Of a stretch of DNA of 64,000 nucleotides, positions 45,401 to 53,640 are shown in pieces. The notes beneath the pieces were generated by a model. The model made no database searches. It was given only the letters and a program-made list of their open reading frames with translations, and had not been told where the DNA came from. Every line of letters starts with the position of its first letter. The stretch's first letter is position 1. Source of the stretch: Achromobacter xylosoxidans (GTDB lineage Bacteria; Pseudomonadota; Gammaproteobacteria; Burkholderiales; Burkholderiaceae_B). Made by a program: the position numbers and the translations under genes. The stretch is from NCBI RefSeq assembly GCF_001457475.1, contig NZ_LN831029.1:3410001-3474000 (forward strand). Reading direction: 5' to 3'.

Positions 45401-45609
45401 TCGGCGAATTCAACCTCTATGGCATCTACTTCCCCTGGCTGCTGGTGCTGGGCGTGGTCACCCTGGGCGTGGCCTGGGCCGTGCGCCGCGTGCTGGCGCG
45501 CGCCGGGCTGTATCGCCTGGTGTGGCACCCGGCGCTGTTCGACCTGGCGCTGTTCATCGTGCTGCTGTATGGCGTCTCCCTGATTTCCCCTTATTTTCTG
45601 CAGAGATAG
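45397..45609 (+). CDS. DUF1656 small membrane protein, AaeX-like
   Basis: The product is 70 residues with two membrane segments (about 10-30 and 47-66), beginning MIGEFNLYGIYFPWLLVLGV and containing the family's LYRLVWHPALFDLALFIVLLYG. Such proteins are nearly always encoded between or beside AaeB-type transporters and HlyD proteins; the role is unknown but probably accessory. The ATG overlaps the FUSC stop. Confidence 0.92.
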   Translation: MIGEFNLYGIYFPWLLVLGVVTLGVAWAVRRVLARAGLYRLVWHPALFDLALFIVLLYGVSLISPYFLQR

Positions 45610-45611
45610 GT

Positions 45612-46532
45612 ATGAAACTTCCCAATGCCCTGCGCCCCGCCGCCATCGGCAAATTCGCGCTGACCGCCGCCGTGGTCGCGGCCGCCGTCTACGCCGGCTG
45701 GCAACTATGGGTGCACTATGAAGTCGAACCCTGGACCCGCGATGGCCGCGTCAAGGCCTACGTGGTGCAGGTGGCGCCCGACGTGTCCGGACTGGTCACC
45801 GCCGTGCCGGTGCACGACAACCAGGACGTGAAGGCCGGCGACGTGCTGTTCGAGATCGACCGCGCCCGCTTCCAGCTGGCCTACGACCAGGCCCAGGCCT
45901 CGGTCCGTTCGCAACAGGTGGCGCGCGAACAGGCGCTGCGCGACGCCAAGCGCAACCGCTCGCTGGGCCAGCTGGTGGCCGCCGAGGCGCTGGAACAGAG
46001 CCAGACCAAGCTGCAACAGACCGAGGCCGCGCTGGCCCAGGCCGAGGTGCAATTGAACACCGCCCGCCTGAACCTGGAACGCAGCCGCGTGCTGGCCGTG
46101 ACCGACGGCCGCGTCACCAACCTCGACCTGCGCGCCGGCTCGTACGCCAGCGCCGGCCGCGGCGTGATGGCGCTGGTCGACGCCAGCTCGTTCTACGTCG
46201 AAGGCTACTTCGAGGAAACCAAGCTGCCCGGCATCCACGAGGGCGACCCGGCCACCGTCACGCTGATGGGCGACAACCGCCAGATCCGCGGCCATGTCGA
46301 GAGCATCGCGCTGGGCATCGCCGACCGCGACCGCAGCACCGGCGCCAACCTGCTGCCCAACGTCAACCCGACCTTCAACTGGGTGCGCCTGGCGCAACGC
46401 ATCCCGGTGCGCGTGAAGATCGACGAGGTGCCCGCCGGCGTGCGCCTGGTGGCCGGCCAGACCGCCACCGTGGCGGTCGGCGCCGCCGCCGCGCCCGCGC
46501 AGACGCGGACCGACGCGCGCCAGCCCTCTTGA
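45612..46532 (+). CDS. HlyD-family membrane-fusion protein, AaeA-like
   Basis: The product has 306 residues. One N-terminal membrane anchor (about 12-32) is followed by a biotinyl-lipoyl-like domain (VQVAPDVSGLVTAVPVHDNQDVKAGDVLFEID), an alpha-hairpin (about 90-165, rich in Ala, Gln and Glu), and a beta-barrel with VEGYFEETKLPGIHEGDPATV. It links the FUSC inner-membrane protein to an outer-membrane channel. It begins 2 bp after the DUF1656 stop. Confidence 0.93.
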   Translation: MKLPNALRPAAIGKFALTAAVVAAAVYAGWQLWVHYEVEPWTRDGRVKAYVVQVAPDVSGLVTAVPVHDNQDVKAGDVLFEIDRARFQLAYDQAQASVRSQQVAREQALRDAKRNRSLGQLVAAEALEQSQTKLQQTEAALAQAEVQLNTARLNLERSRVLAVTDGRVTNLDLRAGSYASAGRGVMALVDASSFYVEGYFEETKLPGIHEGDPATVTLMGDNRQIRGHVESIALGIADRDRSTGANLLPNVNPTFNWVRLAQRIPVRVKIDEVPAGVRLVAGQTATVAVGAAAAPAQTRTDARQPS

Positions 46533-46587
46533 GCGCGCGCTTTCACCAACCCGCCAACCTCTTAGACAACGCCAAGCCGTAACCGCC

Positions 46588-48009
46588 ATGAACACCAGAT
46601 TCTTCCTGCCGCTGATGCTGTCCGCCGTGCTGGCCGGCTGCGCCGCCGTGGGCCCTGACTACCAGGTGCCCGCCGACGCGGCCGCCGCCCGGCCAGGCGC
46701 GCAGGCGCCATTCGCCGAGGCGCGGGAGGGCGTGTTCCAGCGCGACCAGGTGCCCGGCCACTGGTGGCGGCTGTACAACGATCCGGTGCTGGACGGCCTG
46801 GTGGAAAAGGCCCTGGCCGCCAACACCGACCTGCGCGTGGCCAGCGCCAACCTCGAACGCGCCCAGGCCGCCGTGCGCGAGACCGAGGCGCAGCAGCAGC
46901 CCAGCCTGGGCGTGAATGCCTCGCCCACCTTCGGCCACGTCTCCGGCCTGCAGGAGATGGCGCCGGGCATCGACCCGCCCAATCGCTGGTCGTACTCGGC
47001 CGGCGCCAGCATGTCGTACCAGGTAGACCTGTTCGGCCAGATCCGGCGCGCCGTGGAAGCGGCCGGCGCCGACGCCCAGGCGGCCCAGGCCGCCTACGAC
47101 GCCACCCGCGTCACGGTGGCGGCCGAAACCGCCCGCGCCTACGCCAACCTGTGCTCGGCCGGCATGCAGCTGGCCTCGGCCGAGCATTCGGTGAAGGTGC
47201 AGCAGGAATCGCTGGACGCCGTCAGCCGTCTGCAACGCGCCGGCCGCGGCACCGCGCTGGACGTCACCCGCGCCCGCAGCCAGCTGGAGCAATTGCGCGC
47301 CGGCCTGCCGCCGTTCCAGGCGCAGCAGCGCACCGCGCTGTACCGCCTGGCGGCGCTCACCGGCCAGACCCCCGCCGAGATTCCGACCACGCTGCTGCAA
47401 TGCGCCGCCGCGCCGCAATTGAGCGAAACCATTCCGGTGGGCGACGGCGCCGCGCTGCTGCGCCGCCGTCCCGACATCCGCCAGGCCGAACGCGCGCTGG
47501 CCGCCGCCACCGCGCGCATCGGCGTGGCCACGGCTGACCTGTATCCGAAGATCACGCTGGGCCTGTCGGGCGCCTCGGGCGGCCCGGCCGCCATGTTCGG
47601 CGACCGCGGCACCTTCAGCTGGAGCGTCGGTCCGCTGATCTCGTGGACGCTGCCCAACACCGGCGCGGTGCAGGCGCGCATCGCCGAGGCCGAGGCCAAC
47701 ACCAAGGCCGCCGTGGCGCGCTTTGACGCCTCGGTGCTGAACGCGCTGCGGGAAACCGAGAGCGCGCTGGTGGTGTATGCGCGCCAGCTCGATCGCCAGG
47801 CCGCGCTGCAAGCGGCGCGCGACCAGGCGGCGCAGGCCGCCTCGCAGGCGCGCCAGTTGTTCCAGTACGGCAAGACCGATTACCTGACGGTGCTGGACGC
47901 CGAGCGCACGCTGGCCAGCAATGAAAGCGCGCTGGCCGCCGGCCAGGCCGAACTCAGCAACGACCAGATCGCCGTGTTCCTGGCGCTGGGCGGCGGCTGG
48001 GAAAAGTAG
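46588..48009 (+). CDS. NodT-family outer-membrane efflux lipoprotein
   Basis: The product is a 473-residue TolC-like outer-membrane factor. The lipoprotein signal with lipobox LAGC (Cys at about 18) is followed by AAVGPDYQVP, typical of NodT/OprM proteins. There are two OEP repeats with WWRLYNDPVLDGLVEKALAANTDLRVASANLERAQA and RRRPDIRQAERALAAATARIGVATADLYPKI. It completes the tripartite pump with the FUSC and HlyD proteins of the same operon. Confidence 0.94.
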   Translation: MNTRFFLPLMLSAVLAGCAAVGPDYQVPADAAAARPGAQAPFAEAREGVFQRDQVPGHWWRLYNDPVLDGLVEKALAANTDLRVASANLERAQAAVRETEAQQQPSLGVNASPTFGHVSGLQEMAPGIDPPNRWSYSAGASMSYQVDLFGQIRRAVEAAGADAQAAQAAYDATRVTVAAETARAYANLCSAGMQLASAEHSVKVQQESLDAVSRLQRAGRGTALDVTRARSQLEQLRAGLPPFQAQQRTALYRLAALTGQTPAEIPTTLLQCAAAPQLSETIPVGDGAALLRRRPDIRQAERALAAATARIGVATADLYPKITLGLSGASGGPAAMFGDRGTFSWSVGPLISWTLPNTGAVQARIAEAEANTKAAVARFDASVLNALRETESALVVYARQLDRQAALQAARDQAAQAASQARQLFQYGKTDYLTVLDAERTLASNESALAAGQAELSNDQIAVFLALGGGWEK

Positions 48010-48026
48010 GCGCGGCGGGCCATACT

Positions 48027-48057
48027 CGGGCGGCCAGGTCGCCGCCCGCCTTGTGTT
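48027..48057 (+). terminator. Probable terminator of the efflux operon
   Basis: A perfect 8-bp stem, CGGGCGGC / GCCGCCCG, with loop CAGGTC is followed by CCTTGTGTTT, an interrupted T tract. It starts 18 bp after the NodT stop. Confidence 0.65.
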
Positions 48058-48395
48058 TCCCTCCGGCGCGTGGCGCCGACCTCCCCGAACGGGGCAAACG
48101 CGCCCGTTTCCCCGGGCTGCGCGCCCTTCCCCCTCCCTCCTTCGCATGGATCGCGCCGCGCCCGCGATGCGCGGCCGTGCCACGCGCCTTTGCCCCGCGT
48201 CGGCGCGCCTGCCTCCCCGATGGATTCCGCCCCCTCATTTTCAAATAATTTCCACAATATGGATGCAGGATTGTTGGCGCCGCCCATGGCCTCTTAGAAT
48301 CAGCCTCACACCATAATTCCAATTCAAGCAGAGACAGATCGATTTCCCGGCGACCTCCCGTCGCGCCACCAGGAATCAAGACAAACATCCATAAT
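48058..48395. promoter_or_regulatory. Promoter region of the ThDP/SDR catabolic cluster
   Basis: The non-coding stretch after the efflux operon totals 386 bp. The first half is GC-rich without a supported gene. From about 48240 it becomes AT-richer and contains two related 15-bp sites (48250-48264 and 48387-48401) that bracket the likely promoter of the downstream operon. Confidence 0.5.
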
Positions 48396-48401
48396 ATGGA
48401 A
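48250..48401. promoter_or_regulatory. Pair of near-reverse-complementary 15-bp sites, probable IclR operators
   Basis: Site A, TTCCACAATATGGAT (48250-48264), and site B, ATCCATAATATGGAA (48387-48401), are reverse complements at 13 of 15 positions. Each is itself a TTCC/GGAA-type palindrome, like known IclR operators. Site B covers the ATG at 48396. The operon ends next to a convergent IclR gene, its probable regulator. Confidence 0.6.
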
Positions 48402-49259
48402 GAACAGAACAACCCCGAACCCGCCCGCGTCATGGACAGCATCACCAAGCTGCGCGCCGAAGACGCCGGCCGCGTGGTGATCGCCGGCTCCCATGGCGGC
48501 AGCTACGCCGCCTATTGCGCCGCCCGCGGCCGGGTGCGCGCGGTGGTGCTGAACGACGCGGGCGTCGGCTGGCAGCAGGCCGGCATCGCCGGGCTGGACG
48601 AACTGCAGCAATGGGGCGTGGCCGCCGCCACCGCCGACTACCGCAGCTGCCGCATCGGCGACGGCGCCGACATGGCGCGCCACGGCATCATCAGCCACGT
48701 CAACGATCTGGCCTACGCGCTTGGCTGCCGCCCCGGCATGGCCGTGGCGCAGGCCGCGCAGCGGCTGGCCGCGGCCGACATGGCGCCGACCTGGCCGGCG
48801 CCGCGCCACGAAGCGCGCACGGTCCTGGCCGCAGGCGCCGACGGCGCGCCGCGGGTGATCGGCGCCGATTCGGTGTCGCTGCTGGAAGCGGCCGACGACG
48901 GCCTGATCGCCGTCACCGCCTCGCACGGCGAACGGCTGGCCGGCCTGGCCACCGACGGCGTGCGCCCCCGCCCCTGGCTGGTGACCTTCAACGACGCCGG
49001 CATCGGCAAGGACAGCGCCGGCATCGGCCGCCTGCCCCTGTTGCAGCAGCGCGGCATCGCGGCGCTGACGGTGTCGGCCCACAGCGCCCGCATCGGCGAT
49101 GCCCGCTCCTGCTACGAGGACGGCGTGGTGTCGTGCGCCAACGCCCAGGCCCGCGAACTCGGCTGCCGCGTCGGCTCTCCCCTGAAATCCTTCATCGACG
49201 CCCTGCTGGCGGGGCGCGCAACCCACCTGGAGCATTCTCCGCATGTCGGAAACCCTTGA
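48396..49259 (+). CDS. Unknown protein made of two copies of one module, first gene of a ThDP-enzyme operon
   Basis: The protein has 287 residues and no signal peptide. I cannot name the family. It contains an internal duplication: module 1 (about 27-115) and module 2 (about 171-262) share SHG (32-34 / 176-178), NDAG(V/I)G (53-58 / 199-204), AGI..L (62-67 / 208-213), (S/A)RIGD (R86-D89 / R232-D235) and G(I/V)(I/V)S..N...(A/R).(A/E)LGC (97-111 / 243-257). Both modules keep the His, Asn-Asp and final Cys, suggesting a functional site in each. The ATG at 48396 has no close Shine-Dalgarno sequence and lies within an operator-like site; a start at 48432 is possible. It overlaps the ThDP gene by 17 bp. 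Confidence 0.8.
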   Translation: MEEQNNPEPARVMDSITKLRAEDAGRVVIAGSHGGSYAAYCAARGRVRAVVLNDAGVGWQQAGIAGLDELQQWGVAAATADYRSCRIGDGADMARHGIISHVNDLAYALGCRPGMAVAQAAQRLAAADMAPTWPAPRHEARTVLAAGADGAPRVIGADSVSLLEAADDGLIAVTASHGERLAGLATDGVRPRPWLVTFNDAGIGKDSAGIGRLPLLQQRGIAALTVSAHSARIGDARSCYEDGVVSCANAQARELGCRVGSPLKSFIDALLAGRATHLEHSPHVGNP

Positions 49260-50976
49260 AATCACCGGCGGCGAAGCCATCGCCCGCATGTTCGCCGCGC
49301 ATGACGTCGGCCTGATGTTCGGCATGGGCGGCTTCCAGCTGCTGCCGTTCTACGACGCGGTGCGGCGCCTGAAGCTGAACCACAACCTGATCAACGACGA
49401 ACGCTGCGCGGTGTTCGCCGCCGACGCCTACACCAAGGTCAGCGGCCGCCCCGCCGTGTGCGACGCCACGCTCGGCCCCGGCGCCACCAACCTGGTCACC
49501 GGCCTGGCCGAAGCCTACAACGCCGGCACCGCCATGGTGGCGCTGGTGGGCGACTCGCACCGCATGCATTCGTGGAAGAACATGACGCAGGAAGCGCGCC
49601 AGCTGGAAGTGCTGCGCCCGGTGGTCAAGGACGTGCTGCGGGTCGAGAAGATCGAGCGCATTCCCGAACTGGTGCGGCGCGCCTTCGCGGTCGCCACCAG
49701 CGGCCGGCCCGGCCCGGTGGTGCTGGACGTGCCCGAGGACATCGCGCATGAAGTCCACGCCTTCGACGCCGATGCCTTCCACGCCAGCGAGACCTACCGT
49801 CGCGCGCCCGCGCTGCGCTGCCGCCCGGATGCCGACGCGCTGGCGCAGGCCGCCGCCATGCTGGCCGGCGCCGACCGCCCGCTGATGCTGTGCGGCGGCG
49901 GCGTGCACATCAGCGAGGCCGCCGAAGCGGTGCAGGATTTCGCGCGGCGCTACAACATCCCGGTGGCCCACACCATGAGCGGCAAGGGCGCCATCGCCTG
50001 CGGCGATCCGCTGAACGCGGGGCTGTTCGGCCGCTACAGCCGCATCGCCAACGACCTGATCGCCAAGTCCGACTGCCTGTTCGTGGTCGGCTGCAAGCTG
50101 GGCGAAGTGGCCACGCGCCGCTACGACCTGCTGGCCACCGGCGCGCCCATCATCCACCTGGACATCGTGGCCGAGGAATTCGACCGCACCACCACGCCGA
50201 CGCTGCGGCTGTGGGGCGACGCCCGCGCCACGCTGGCCGAGCTGGACCAGGCCCTGGCCGCCCAGCCCGACAACGGCGGCGCCCGCCGGCAAGGCTACGC
50301 CGCCGAAGTCGGCCAGGCCATGCATACCTGGCGCGAATCGGTGCGCGCCAAGCTGACCTCGGCCGACCGGCCCATCGGCATGGCGCGCCTGATGCACGAG
50401 ATCAACGCCAGCCTGCCCGCAGACGGCGTGCTGGTGGCCGACGGCGGCTTCGCCGCGCACTGGGGCGGCCTGCTGTTCGACACCAAGCGCGCCGGGCGCG
50501 GCTTCGTGCCGGACCGGGGCTTCGCGTCCATCGGCTACGGCATCCCCGGCGCCATCGGCGCGGCCGCCGCCGCCCCCGGCCGGCAGGTGGTCAGCCTGAC
50601 CGGCGACGGCGGCTGCAACATGTCGCTGGGCGAACTGGAAACCGCCGTGCGCATGGGCCTGGCCTTCACCCTGGTGGTGGTCAACAATGCCGCCTCGGGC
50701 TATATCAAGGCCTTGCAGCACCTGATGTACGGCAGCGGCAGCTACCAGTCGTCCGACCTGGCCGAGACCAACTACGCCAACGTGGCGCGGGCGCTGGGCT
50801 GCAACGGCATCCGGGTGGAGGACCCGGCCGAGATTCCCGCCGCGCTGGCCGCCGCCTACGCCTGCAAGGACCGCCCCACCGTGCTGGACGTGGTGGTCAC
50901 GCGCGACCCCGCGCACATGCTGCCCGGCGTGGACAGCCGCGCCGCCAAGATCAAGCCGGGCGACCGCATCGCCTGA
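49243..50976 (+). CDS. Thiamine-diphosphate-dependent enzyme (acetolactate synthase-like)
   Basis: The product has 577 residues in the POX/ALS three-domain layout. The N-terminal Pyr domain has the activating Glu in LINDERCAVFAADAYTKVSG. The central domain includes LMLCGGGVHISEAAEAV. The C-terminal PP domain has SLTGDGGCNMSLGELETAVR followed by VVVNNAASGYIK. The N-terminus (GGEAIARMFAAHDVGLMFGMGGFQLLPFYDA) differs from biosynthetic IlvB, and no IlvH-type small subunit is nearby, so a catabolic lyase or carboligase is more likely. Neighbours are a duplicated unknown protein, a Bug receptor and an SDR. The substrate is unknown. Confidence 0.9.
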   Translation: MSETLEITGGEAIARMFAAHDVGLMFGMGGFQLLPFYDAVRRLKLNHNLINDERCAVFAADAYTKVSGRPAVCDATLGPGATNLVTGLAEAYNAGTAMVALVGDSHRMHSWKNMTQEARQLEVLRPVVKDVLRVEKIERIPELVRRAFAVATSGRPGPVVLDVPEDIAHEVHAFDADAFHASETYRRAPALRCRPDADALAQAAAMLAGADRPLMLCGGGVHISEAAEAVQDFARRYNIPVAHTMSGKGAIACGDPLNAGLFGRYSRIANDLIAKSDCLFVVGCKLGEVATRRYDLLATGAPIIHLDIVAEEFDRTTTPTLRLWGDARATLAELDQALAAQPDNGGARRQGYAAEVGQAMHTWRESVRAKLTSADRPIGMARLMHEINASLPADGVLVADGGFAAHWGGLLFDTKRAGRGFVPDRGFASIGYGIPGAIGAAAAAPGRQVVSLTGDGGCNMSLGELETAVRMGLAFTLVVVNNAASGYIKALQHLMYGSGSYQSSDLAETNYANVARALGCNGIRVEDPAEIPAALAAAYACKDRPTVLDVVVTRDPAHMLPGVDSRAAKIKPGDRIA

Positions 50977-51019
50977 GCCTGAATAACAACACAGACATTC
51001 CAAGCGAGGAGACAACCCC

Positions 51020-51997
51020 ATGAAGATCCGTACCTGGCTGACCGTGGCCGCCGCCGCCCTGGCCACCGTGCTGGCGCCGTCCGCCGGCGCCCAGAGCAAC
51101 TACCCCGACCGCCCGATCCGCCTGATCGTGCCCTTCCCGCCCGGCGGCACCTCCGACGTGGTCGGCCGCATCTTCGCCGAGGCGCTGGGCAAGCAGATCG
51201 GCCAGCCCGTGGTGGTGGAAAACCGCGGGGGCGCCGGCGGCACGGTCGGCTCGCGCGCGGTGGCCAGCGCGCCGGCCGACGGCTACACGCTGCTGCTGGG
51301 CACCTCCAGCACCAACGGCACCAACTCGGCCGTGTACAAGAACCTGCCGTACGACGCGGTCAAGGACTTCACCCCGGTCACGCAGATCATCCGCGTGCCG
51401 GGCGTGATCGTGGTCAACAAGGACTTCCCGGCCAAGGACTACGCCTCGTTCGTGGCGCTGATCAAGGGTGCGCCGGGCAAGTACTCGTATGCCTCGTCGG
51501 GCAACGGCGGCGCCACCCACATGGCGATGGAATACTACAAATCGCTGTCGGGGCTGGACATGATGCACGTGCCGTATCGCGGCACCGGCCCGGCGCTCAA
51601 TGACGTCATCGCCGGCCAGGTGCCGATCCTGTGGGACACGGCGGCCTCGTCGATGGCGCACATCCAGTCCGGCAGCCTGCGCGCCATCGTGGTGGCCGCG
51701 TGCAAGCGCCTGCCGCAACTGCCCGACGTGCCCACCTTCGCCGAAGTCGGGCTGCCTGATTACGACGCGGAGATGTGGAACGGCCTGCTGGCGCCGGCCG
51801 GGCTGCCCGCGCCGATCCTGGCCAAGCTGGGCGAGGCCTCGCGCCGCGCGCTGGCCGACCCCGAGGTGCAGGCCAAGTACGCCGGCGTGGGCGCCTACGT
51901 GGTGGCCGACAAGCCGGAAGCCTTCGCCGCGATGATCAAGGAAGACGTGGCCAAGTGGAAGAAGGTGGCCGAGTTCGCGCACATCTCGGTGGACTGA
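51020..51997 (+). CDS. Bug-family (TctC) periplasmic solute-binding protein
   Basis: The product has 325 residues. The signal peptide is cleaved near SAGA-QS (about 25). The mature protein starts NYPDRPIRLIVPFPPGGTSDVVGRI and contains [44 protein letters not shown] and MHVPYRGTGPALNDVIAGQVPIL, all Bug hallmarks. GAGGAG precedes the ATG. It lies between the ThDP enzyme and the SDR genes, so it probably captures the substrate that they process. Confidence 0.93.
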   Translation: MKIRTWLTVAAAALATVLAPSAGAQSNYPDRPIRLIVPFPPGGTSDVVGRIFAEALGKQIGQPVVVENRGGAGGTVGSRAVASAPADGYTLLLGTSSTNGTNSAVYKNLPYDAVKDFTPVTQIIRVPGVIVVNKDFPAKDYASFVALIKGAPGKYSYASSGNGGATHMAMEYYKSLSGLDMMHVPYRGTGPALNDVIAGQVPILWDTAASSMAHIQSGSLRAIVVAACKRLPQLPDVPTFAEVGLPDYDAEMWNGLLAPAGLPAPILAKLGEASRRALADPEVQAKYAGVGAYVVADKPEAFAAMIKEDVAKWKKVAEFAHISVD

Positions 51998-51998
51998 C

Positions 51999-52793
51999 AT
52001 GGGCCAGCGCATGCAAGGCAAGACCGCGCTGGTGTTCGGCGCGGGCTCGTCCGGACCGGGCTGGAGCAACGGCCGCGCCGCCGCCGCGCTCTATGCCCGC
52101 GAAGGCGCCCACGTGTTCGCGGTGGACCTGCGGGTGGAATCGGCCGAGGAAACCCGCCGCATCATCGCCGAGGAAGGCGGCCGCTGCACCGCGCTGGCGG
52201 CCGACGTGACCGACAGCGCGCAGATCCTGGCGGCGGTGCGGGCCATGCAGGCCGAGGCTGGCCGCATCGACGTGCTGCACAACAACGTCGGCATCACCGA
52301 GATGGGCGACCCGATCGAAGCCAGCGAGGAGAGCTGGCACCGCGTCATGGACACCAACCTGACCGGCGTGTTCCTGACCTGCAAGCACGTGCTGCCGGTG
52401 ATGCTGGCCCAGGGCGGCGGCAGCATCGTCAACATCTCGTCGCTGGCCTCGATCCAGGTCAACACCTACCCGTATACCTCGTACTACGCCGCCAAGGCCG
52501 GCTTGAACCACCTGACCCGCGCCCTGGCGGTGCGCTATGCGCCCGACAACATCCGCGTCAACGCGGTGCTGCCGGGCGTGATGGACACGCCGCTGATCTA
52601 CACGCAGATCGCGGGCCAGTTCGAGGACGTGGAGGAAATGCGCCGGCGCCGCAACGCCGCCAGTCCGATGGGCCGCATGGGCGACGCCTGGGACGTGGCG
52701 CACGCGGCGCTGTTCCTGGCGAGCGACGAAGCGAAGTACATCACCGGCGTGTGCCTGCCGGTGGACGGCGGCAAGTCCTGCGCGGGGCGATAG
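51999..52793 (+). CDS. Short-chain dehydrogenase/reductase (SDR)
   Basis: The product is a 264-residue classical SDR. It has the cofactor motif VFGAGSSGPGWSNGRAAA (an expanded TGxxxGxG variant), acidic Asp after beta2 (FAVDLRVE) favouring NAD, the NNVG motif, catalytic Ser in IVNISSLAS, and Tyr and Lys in YTSYYAAKAGLNHLTRAL. The gene starts one base after the Bug stop. It probably oxidises or reduces a hydroxyl or keto group in the same pathway as the ThDP enzyme. It converges on the IclR gene with a 30-bp gap. Confidence 0.92.
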   Translation: MGQRMQGKTALVFGAGSSGPGWSNGRAAAALYAREGAHVFAVDLRVESAEETRRIIAEEGGRCTALAADVTDSAQILAAVRAMQAEAGRIDVLHNNVGITEMGDPIEASEESWHRVMDTNLTGVFLTCKHVLPVMLAQGGGSIVNISSLASIQVNTYPYTSYYAAKAGLNHLTRALAVRYAPDNIRVNAVLPGVMDTPLIYTQIAGQFEDVEEMRRRRNAASPMGRMGDAWDVAHAALFLASDEAKYITGVCLPVDGGKSCAGR

Positions 52794-52823
52794 CCGGCAT
52801 AGCGGGCCGGCCGGCGCCGCGCG

Positions 52824-53630
52824 TCAGGCCGGACGCGGCGCCAGCTCCGCGCCCAGTTCCGTGGCGGCGCGCTGCAGCGCCGCGACCACTTCCTGCAATC
52901 GCGCCCCCGACAGCCGCGAGCGGATCGCGGCCACGCTGAGCGCGGCCACCACATGCTGCTCGCGGTCGTACACCGGCACGCCCACCCCCAGCATGTCCGG
53001 GATGATGCGGCCCGGGTTCAGCGCATAGCCATTCTTGCGGGCCGCGGCGATGTCCTCGCGCAGCATCGCGGTGGACGGCAGGTCGGGCGCGGCCGAGGCG
53101 TCGTAGCGCGCCAGCACCCGCTCGATATCGTCATTGGGCAGGAACGCCAGCAGCGCCAGGCTGCCCGCCCCCACGCCCAGCGGGCGGCGGTGGCCGACCT
53201 CCAGCGTCAGGATCTTGATGGGGAAATCGCCCGTCTTGCGGTCGACGCAGACCGCCTCGTGGCCCGAACGCACTGACAGGAAGCTGGTGTCGCCGGTCGA
53301 TTGCGCCAGCCGCAGCACCGCCGATTCGGCGATCGCCTTGATGCCATGGCGGCTTTCGGCCGCCAGCCCCAGGATGTACGACTCCCGCCCCAGGCTGTAG
53401 GTCTTGAGCTTGGGATTGAGCGCCAGGAAGCCCTCCTGCAGCAGGGCCGACAGCATGCGGTGCGCGGTGGGCGGCGTCAGGCCCAGGTCGCGCGCCACGT
53501 CGGTCAGGCCGACCCCGCGCGCGGGCGCGGCCCCCACGTACTTGAGGATGCGCAGCACGCGGAAGATGCTCTGCGCGCCGCCGACCGGATCGGCGTCGCG
53601 CGCGGCGGCGGAGGATTTGGCGGGACTCAC
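52824..53630 (-). CDS. IclR-family transcriptional regulator of the ThDP/SDR cluster
   Basis: The product has 268 residues from GTG at 53630, preceded by GAAGG. A longer ATG start at 53660 would overlap the esterase gene by 20 bp and has no ribosome site. The HTH (about 20-85) reads SIFRVLRILKYVGAAPARGVGLTDVARDLGLTPPTAHRMLSALLQEGFL. The effector domain contains GVGAGSLALLAFLPNDDIERVLA, NPGRIIPDMLGVGVPVYD and HVVAALSVAAIRSRLSG. It follows an esterase gene on the same strand and is convergent with the SDR gene. The paired sites at 48250-48401 are its best operator candidates. Confidence 0.9.
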   Translation of the reverse strand: MSPAKSSAAARDADPVGGAQSIFRVLRILKYVGAAPARGVGLTDVARDLGLTPPTAHRMLSALLQEGFLALNPKLKTYSLGRESYILGLAAESRHGIKAIAESAVLRLAQSTGDTSFLSVRSGHEAVCVDRKTGDFPIKILTLEVGHRRPLGVGAGSLALLAFLPNDDIERVLARYDASAAPDLPSTAMLREDIAAARKNGYALNPGRIIPDMLGVGVPVYDREQHVVAALSVAAIRSRLSGARLQEVVAALQRAATELGAELAPRPA

Positions 53631-53640
53631 CGGCGCGCCT

